Shown piece after piece: positions 58,610 through 64,000 of a DNA stretch of 64,000 bases. The stretch is from Blasia pusilla (taxonomy: Eukaryota > Marchantiophyta > Marchantiopsida > Blasiales). The position numbers and the translations under genes are program-made. The notes below the pieces were generated by a model that did not search any database, was not told the DNA's origin, and saw only the letters and a program-made list of their open reading frames with translations. How positions within the stretch are numbered: the first letter of the stretch is position 1; the number at the start of each line of letters is the position of its first letter. The DNA is taken from positions 9,920,001 through 9,984,000 of the forward strand of contig CM114272.1 of the NCBI GenBank assembly GCA_050084515.1, in the 5' to 3' direction.

Positions 58610-59833
58610 TGTTAGATAGAGTTTCATTAGTATTAAGTAAATTGGCTTAGAAAAAGGAGATTCTTATGTTTAAACCTCTTTATGGTGCCTCTTTTATGCG
58701 GGCCCAACTTTAGGAAAAGGAGGTAATAAATAAAAGATGACTTTATAAAAGTAAAGTAGTTGCTTTAATGAAAAGCAAAAGTAGTCTTGGTTGGTGGCTA
58801 GGTTAGTTGGGGTAATTTGGAAAATATCATGTGGGTAAAAGAGGATATTTTGGAAGAGATAAGAGGAAATCTACTTGTGTCAAAATGTGATTGGCTAAGC
58901 CTTGAGAGGAAGCCATGTGGCACAAGATAAGATAAGCTCTATTAGGTACTCTTGTGGATCCTTGTGAGTATATAAAGAGGAGGGACCTTCAAGGGTTCAT
59001 CACCTTCTATTCCACATCTTGAGTCTCTCGTGTCTCTCTTGAATGTATGGCTTTGGGATTGCTTGCTCTTCCAATGAGAGTGGATCACCCTCTTGGGAGA
59101 GTTACTTGATCATGGTCTATTCTTGAGAGGTTTCTAGAGTGTGGTGTGTGTGTGGGGGGGGATGAGAAGTTTGTCACCAGAGAGGAGTTTAGTCATACTA
59201 AAATAGCGGATGTTTTGGCTTGTTACTTTCCCAATGAGAGTGGATTACCCTCTTGGGAGAATAACTCCGCAAAACCCATTCTTGAGGAGAGTAGAGAATG
59301 TCATGTCAAGCATGGATAGGGGTGGAGCACGAGCCGTGCCCGACTTTCCTTTCCTCAATCCTTACCATGTCAAGGTACTCTTTGTAGATAGGCACTGGTT
59401 CACTCGCTATTTAGTTTATCACTTTGGGGAGGCGTTCATGAACCAGGTCATGCAATCTCCAACTCCGGTGATTCTTCCTATCGTCACATATGGAAGGACA
59501 TGGGATTGTACTTTGTATGTCCTTATATAGCGATCCATGGATGTCAATAGGCCTGGTCAAGTAGGGTTTAACACTAGTTGTGCTATCTTCCTCGTGTACA
59601 AACGTAAAATAGTTTATAGGGATTTTATAGTTAGGAATTTCGGGATCCGATGTTACGAAGAAGTGATCGCCTCGGCACTTCCATTTGTGATACCTGTCGT
59701 GAGAGAATGGAGAGTGTACATCATAATTTTGTATTGAAAAAGGAGAACTTATTAGAGAGTTCACCTTGCATCGATCGCATCTACCGCAACTACAAGGCCC
59801 GCCCTTGCTCGAAGAAAGATTCTTGACACGACA
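58610..59833 (+). repeat. 1224-bp 5' LTR
   Basis: Starts TGTTAGATAG and ends CTTGACACGACA. A TATA box (AGTATATAAAGAGG) lies at 58968-58980, followed by the likely R region (ACCTTCTATTCCACATCTTG...). After the LTR comes AATGGTGCTTCCACTGAGAG, the position and style of a primer-binding site. The left boundary was fixed by comparison with the minus-strand LTR, whose start is TGTTAGAGAG. Confidence 0.88.
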
Positions 59834-59899
59834 AATGGTGCTTCCACTGAGAGCTCTTTGAGGCGGTAGTTTGTGTTTGCAAGTTGGAGTCATATCAAG

Positions 59900-61540
59900 A
59901 TGACTACTTTTGGGAGTACTTCATCAATGGGAACTGAGGGAGCTGAGGATCTTCTCCGAACTTTGACAACATTGTTGAGCCAACAAGGAGGAGTTCACAT
60001 CGGAGAGCAAAGATCAACAAGGGCTCTCCAAGCGATTGTGAAGAAGTTGGGGAGATTTGATGGCAGGAACATCACCAAGTATGTTTGAGAGTACGTTTGT
60101 GAGATGGAGGTAAACCGTGTACCCGAAGGTGATATGGTGTCAAGTTTTGAGTTAGCTGTAATACCAGAGATCCGTAGTCAAGTAAAGAAGTTGAGAGCAG
60201 AAAATCCAACCTCATGGGAGGAGTACGAACAGTTGCTAAAAGGAGAATTCTTCGATGATGATGTGGATCGGGTGACTAAGAGGAGTTTTCTAGAATGGAT
60301 AGAGCAACGTCCAGGGAAGGGAATGACTCCAAATGAATTTTTGCGTGAGTTTGAGAAGCGGTTTTTTCAGCTTTCTCCTTCTGAAAGGGCAACTCTAGAC
60401 TTGAGGAAAACTGAGTTATTCCTTGAGGCGGCAGATGAGAATTTGGAGGACAAGCTTTTCATAATGTTGGCGGACAAGAATGAAGAAGGAGGTGTCAGCA
60501 CTAATTGGAAGAAAGTGGAAGAAGCTGTTGCTATCCTCACAAAGCAAAGTCGAAGTAGAGGTAGAACCACAGTATTCAAGTCGGAGGTACCAATTTCAAA
60601 TCCATTGCCTAAGCCCATGCCTGCAAAGCTTGAAGATTCTACCATTGATGAGTTGGTGAAAGGTTTGAGAGAGTTGAGAGTAGAAATGGCTGAGCTTAAA
60701 CTTGATAGGAGTCCTAGTGTTGGTGCTCCTTCAACAAGTAAGAACTTTGTGAGAAGATGTATATGGTGTGATAGTGTTGAGCATCAACGTCGAGAATGTG
60801 AGGAATTTTCAGAAGCTCTTAGAAATGGAATAGTAAACTTCAAAGATGGGAAGATTCATTCAACGCAAACTGGTATGCCGTTGAATACCAACTTTGGTAG
60901 AGGAGGTATGAAAGGCTTAGTGAGAAGTCAAGTAGGAGTTGCCACTACGACATTAGATTCTGATACCTTTGCAGTAAAAATTGAAGCGCCTCTTGTATCT
61001 GTAGCTAAAAGTGAATCATTAGAATTTCCTCGAGAAGTTATGATACGAGGGGCAGAGACTATCCGTCATCTGACTGGATGGGATGATCCAGTGGAAGCTG
61101 GGTGTGTTAAAGCATACCTAGCACAAGAGAAACATGTGAGTTGGCAAGATGCTAGTGTGGAGGAGAAGAGGAGACGCGACAATGATGGTGTTGATGTTGA
61201 GGAAGCCGCAAGAAGAGCAAGGATCTTAAGAAGAAAAGGACAACCGGAGGCGCAGCCATCAAGAGAAGAAGGACCTTCCACATCTGAATCTGTGAGGGAT
61301 TCTCATGTCAAAGAAGCAGGGACCAAGGAGAACGAATTGAGGTCTCCTCAGAAGACCAAGGGTAAGACTCCTACATACAAGCTGCAATCTGATATCGAGA
61401 CAAGCACGAATTTAAAGGAGATTCTTGAGGAGAGGATTTTGGATGCGAAAATAGAGTTTTCTTTGAGGGAAGTCTTGGGCATAGCCAAACGTGACTTTCA
61501 TGAGTTGATCATAGATGTGATCAAAAGGAAGAGCGGATGA
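59900..61540 (+). CDS. gag: Gag polyprotein with one in-frame TGA
   Basis: The first ATG after the LTR opens MTTFGSTSSMGTEGAEDLL and runs through GRFDGRNITKYV to a TGA at 60086-60088. The same frame then stays open to 61540 (from the next Met at 60104, 478 residues). The middle resembles the gypsy gag capsid domain (SWEEYEQLLKGEF, FLREFEKRFFQLS). A CCHC zinc knuckle, CIWCDSVEHQRREC, lies at about 60757-60800. The C-terminal third is charged and Glu/Lys/Arg-rich. The identical TGA in the related minus-strand copy argues that it is not a random lesion, so translation may rely on readthrough or on initiation at 60104. The protein would form the virus-like particle and bind element RNA. Confidence 0.8.
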
Positions 61541-61550
61541 CATTGTAGAT

Positions 61551-62126
61551 ATGGTGATGGTGAGAGCTTTGATATCCGACATCACAGAAGAAGAAGATGA
61601 AGAGCTTTGCCAAGTGTTTGGACAAAAGCTTGACTTACGAGGAAAAGAGGCGAGAGTAGGAGAAGCCTTGACAGAACAAGGTGAAGAAAGGCATAATGAT
61701 GGACACTATTCTCGATCATATTGGGCGCGTGCAACGACGGAGGCTAGAGTTCGACTTGGCTCTCTTCAAGAGTCAGTTCTGGCTCTTGTTGATCATGGTT
61801 CGGAGATCAACATCATGTCGCGAAGTTTGTACGACAAAGGGATGTGGCCAATTGATACAGGGCATGGATGGGTACTACGAGCGGCTAACAACCAAAAAGG
61901 TGAACTCTATGATGCTTGTCCATCCGTCAAAACTCGTATCGGAGATGTGTTGATTGAACAAAATTTCTTTGTTCAGAATAGAGCTGCTTATCCTATGATT
62001 CTTGGGCAACCTTACATCACAGCATCTAGAATGGAGACCAAAGTCATGGATGATGGGTCTCATTATGCCCGTATTAGAAGTCAGGATGGAACAAGATCAG
62101 TTCAATTCCTTCATTTGTCAGAGTAG
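61551..62126 (+). CDS. pol: Retropepsin-like protease region of pol
   Basis: Frame +1 relative to gag, beginning 10 bases after the gag stop. It contains ALVDHGSEINIMSRSLYDKG, then a flap-like region (HGWVLRAANN) and YPMILGQPYITASRM, which matches the Asp-protease fold (DxG near the start, ILGxPxL equivalent near the end). The catalytic triplet reads DHG instead of the usual DTG or DSG. It ends at a stop at 62124-62126. The frame relation suggests expression by frameshift from gag, though the first Met could also be used. Confidence 0.65.
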   Translation: MVMVRALISDITEEEDEELCQVFGQKLDLRGKEARVGEALTEQGEERHNDGHYSRSYWARATTEARVRLGSLQESVLALVDHGSEINIMSRSLYDKGMWPIDTGHGWVLRAANNQKGELYDACPSVKTRIGDVLIEQNFFVQNRAAYPMILGQPYITASRMETKVMDDGSHYARIRSQDGTRSVQFLHLSE

Positions 62127-62484
62127 GTCATGAAAGGAATAGAGAGAAGTTGAGAGATGGTCCTATGAAAGTAGAGAAAGAGTTTTCGGATTTTTAGTTA
62201 GCACTCCTATAGAGCGGGAATATGGGGGTGCAGAGAAAAGAAAGAGTCTTCCGCTAGTAGAGGGGGAAGAATCATATATGTTTAGGTGTGGGTTTTCTCA
62301 ATGTTTTTCTTCGTGGTCTAGTAGATTCCAAATGATGAAAGAAATGAATGAAAAGAAAAGACGTTTTATAAAAAAAAATGAGGGTTTGTTAAAATATGAG
62401 GGTGTTCTATTAGATGAAGAGTTCATTAGTGGGATGTATGAAGAAGAGGGTTTTGGAGATAGTCTTGAAGAGGTGTTTACCTAG
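62127..62484 (+). other. Protease-RT linker with a small open frame
   Basis: A 68-codon Glu/Lys/Phe-rich frame (62278-62484) lies in the same frame as the downstream reverse transcriptase and is separated from it only by a TAG at 62482-62484. It probably belongs to the pol linker in an intact copy. No catalytic motif is present. Confidence 0.45.
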
Positions 62485-64000
62485 ATGAACACCGATTCTT
62501 TGGATAGAAGTGTGATTGCAATTCACTCGCGTGAGTTGCATGAAGAGATATCAAGGTTCATGGAAGGAGAAAATGAATATGAATCTACGGAGAAGGAAGC
62601 GGATAGGCACGGGTTTGAGTCTGACAAACATCCCATGGAGGCACAAGTGCACACAAAATACAAGACAGTGGCCCGGAAGGTGAAACCAATGGCTACTCAA
62701 CTACCAGAGGGTTGTGGGAGACAAGTAGAACGTGCATCAATGGAGCCAAGTCTGCGGGATGTCAAGAAGATAGGACACAAGTTCACAGAAGAGACGCTAG
62801 ATCGTCTGCAAATCGGAGGGGGTGAGTTTCTCACAGAAATTGAAAGAAAATGCTTTCGGGAGATGTTAAGGAGACATGGTAAGGCTTTCTCTTTTACTAC
62901 ACAAGAAATTGGTTGTGTAGACACGAGTGTGGTGGCACCGATGGTAATTTTCACAATTCCACATGTGCCTTGGGATTTGAAACCCATACCAGTACCACGA
63001 GCTATGATTCCCAAGCTGATTGAGTTATTGAAGGAGAAGATGCAGATGGGTATCTTAGAGCCATCTATGGGGCCTTACTCGAGTCGATGGTTCACTGTGC
63101 CGAAGAAATCAAGAGCTCTCCGGTTCATTCAAGATATGCAACCGGCAAATAAGGTAACCATTCGAAATATGGGAGCGGGGCCTAGAATAGATGAAGTCGC
63201 AGCTTTTTGCGGCCCGTGCTATCTATTCTATAGGAGATTTGCACTCGGGATATGATCAATTCCAATTAGCTACTGAGAGAGTAGAGATATTACCACTATG
63301 CAAGACTCCACTTGGGCTTGCAAGAATGTGCACATTACCTCAAGGAGCAACAAATTGCATCGCTCACATGCAGAGTGCAATGAATAAGATCTTGAGAGAG
63401 TTCATTCCTGAGAAAACCATTCCTTTTGTAGATGATATCCCTATAAAGGGGTGTGCAATAGAAGATAGGATTGAGAGGGTTGTGAAAGATGGGTGTAGAA
63501 AGTTTGTGTCTGATTATATTCGAGATGTGGATATGATCCTAACAAGACTAGAAGAGGTCAATCTTACTCTTTTCGGAGAAAAGTGTAGCTTTGGGGTTCC
63601 TCGGATCGTGGTAGTGGGTCATCTTTGTGGAGAGTTTGGCGAAAAACCAAATCCAGCAAAAGTTGATGCCATTGGGAGGATACGAGAATGCGAAAACGTC
63701 ACCGAAGTGAGAAGGTTTTTAGGAGCTTGTGTGTTCTATCGGTGTGGATTCCTCATTTTGGCCACATATCTGATCCTTTGTATGAGTTGTTGAGAAAGAA
63801 GAAGAAGTTCACTTGGGAGAAGAAGCAAAGAGCAAAGCAATGATGCAGATTGAAGGAGGCATTGAAGTCGCCACTGTTTTACGAAAAATGAGCTACTTAA
63901 TGCGGACGACCTATTATCATCACAGTGGACACTAGCCCTATTGCTATCGGATGGCAAGGGGATGACGCGGAAGGAAGAAGATTTGCGACAAGGTTTGGAG
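62485..64000 (+). pseudogene. pol: Reverse transcriptase (pol), frameshifted
   Basis: The first block (62485-63255) carries the N-terminal RT segment: PIPVPRAMIPKLIELLKEKM, GILEPSMGPYSSRWFTVPKK and RFIQDMQPANKVTIRN. A one-base frame change near 63207 moves the reading to a second block (63191-63793) with IYSIGDLHSGYDQFQLA (first catalytic Asp) and FVDDIPIKG (the YxDD-type motif with both Asp present), then EKCSFGVPRIVVVGHLC and RRFLGACVFYR, typical of gypsy RT thumb. Past 63780 further frame changes lead to DPLYELLRKKKKFTWEKK, the connection to RNase H. The active-site residues survive but the frame does not. Confidence 0.82.

Larger units (their letters stand above)
58610..64000 (+). mobile_element. 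Ty3/gypsy LTR retrotransposon, 3' end outside the window
   Basis: Layout is 5' LTR 58610-59833, primer-binding-site region from 59834, gag 59900-61540, protease-like region 61551-62126, a spacer with small frames, then reverse transcriptase to the window edge. Integrase, polypurine tract and 3' LTR would lie to the right. The gag has one in-frame stop and pol is broken by stops and frame changes, so this copy cannot be autonomous as read. It is the closest relative of the minus-strand element at 52513-54273. Confidence 0.9.

Noticed and set aside
1-64000. CRISPR array, prokaryotic operon or phage region
   Set aside because: No regularly spaced identical repeats and no bacterial-style gene packing. 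All recognisable genes have plant-type splicing or plant family signatures.

Overview
This window reads as nuclear DNA of a land plant. The evidence is spliced genes with plant-type GT-AG introns, plant-specific protein families (a DUF716/TMEM45-like membrane protein, a PLAC8-family protein and a plastid DUF1517 protein), and long AT-rich intergenic tracts full of decayed Ty3/gypsy, LINE-like and Helitron-like sequence. The chromodomain-bearing gypsy remnant and general character would fit a bryophyte or other non-seed plant, but I cannot name the species. There is no operon structure and no CRISPR array.

Gene islands are GC-richer and separated by repeat tracts. Island 1 (about 5.6-8.9 kb) carries one intronless plus-strand gene for a seven-helix DUF716 protein behind a long leader with a (GA)n tract. 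Island 2 (about 14.4-21.8 kb) carries a convergent pair. One is a five-exon plus-strand VOC/glyoxalase-fold gene (15303-17131). The other is an eight-exon minus-strand PLAC8-family gene (17392-20578) with 22-nt and 19-nt micro-exons. Their stop codons are 260 bp apart. Island 3 (about 40.6-50.3 kb) carries a six-exon minus-strand DUF1517 gene (41925-45797), a tentative unidentified minus-strand three-exon gene (48588-49222) and an orphan plus-strand reading frame (49775-50320). I rebuilt the exons of the first three spliced or unspliced genes plus DUF1517 by hand; frames close exactly across every junction.

The remainder is mostly mobile DNA. It includes a reverse-transcriptase scrap near 1.8 kb, a LINE-like zinc-binding fragment (13.5-13.8 kb), a minus-strand gypsy RNase H/integrase remnant (24-25.1 kb), four short Helitron-like elements (27.9, 28.1, 29.1 and 38.2 kb), a probable fragment of mitochondrial atp1 (35.7-35.9 kb), and a dispersed repeat present at 25.1-25.6 kb and again at 50.8-51.6 kb between 128-bp direct repeats.

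The right end is a retrotransposon complex. A plus-strand chromovirus 3' end (chromodomain, polypurine tract, 270-bp LTR) abuts the gag of a minus-strand gypsy element whose 1.4-kb 5' LTR ends at 54273. A close relative of that minus-strand element lies divergently on the plus strand from 58610 to the window edge, with a 1224-bp LTR, gag, a protease-like region and reverse transcriptase. Comparing the two copies shows a 210-bp insertion in one LTR and the same in-frame TGA inside gag of both copies.

The host genes are unrelated housekeeping or membrane functions and show no sign of working as one pathway. I did not find a convincing new multi-gene system. The most unusual signals are the shared gag stop codon, the Helitron-like family and the direct-repeat-flanked element at 51 kb.
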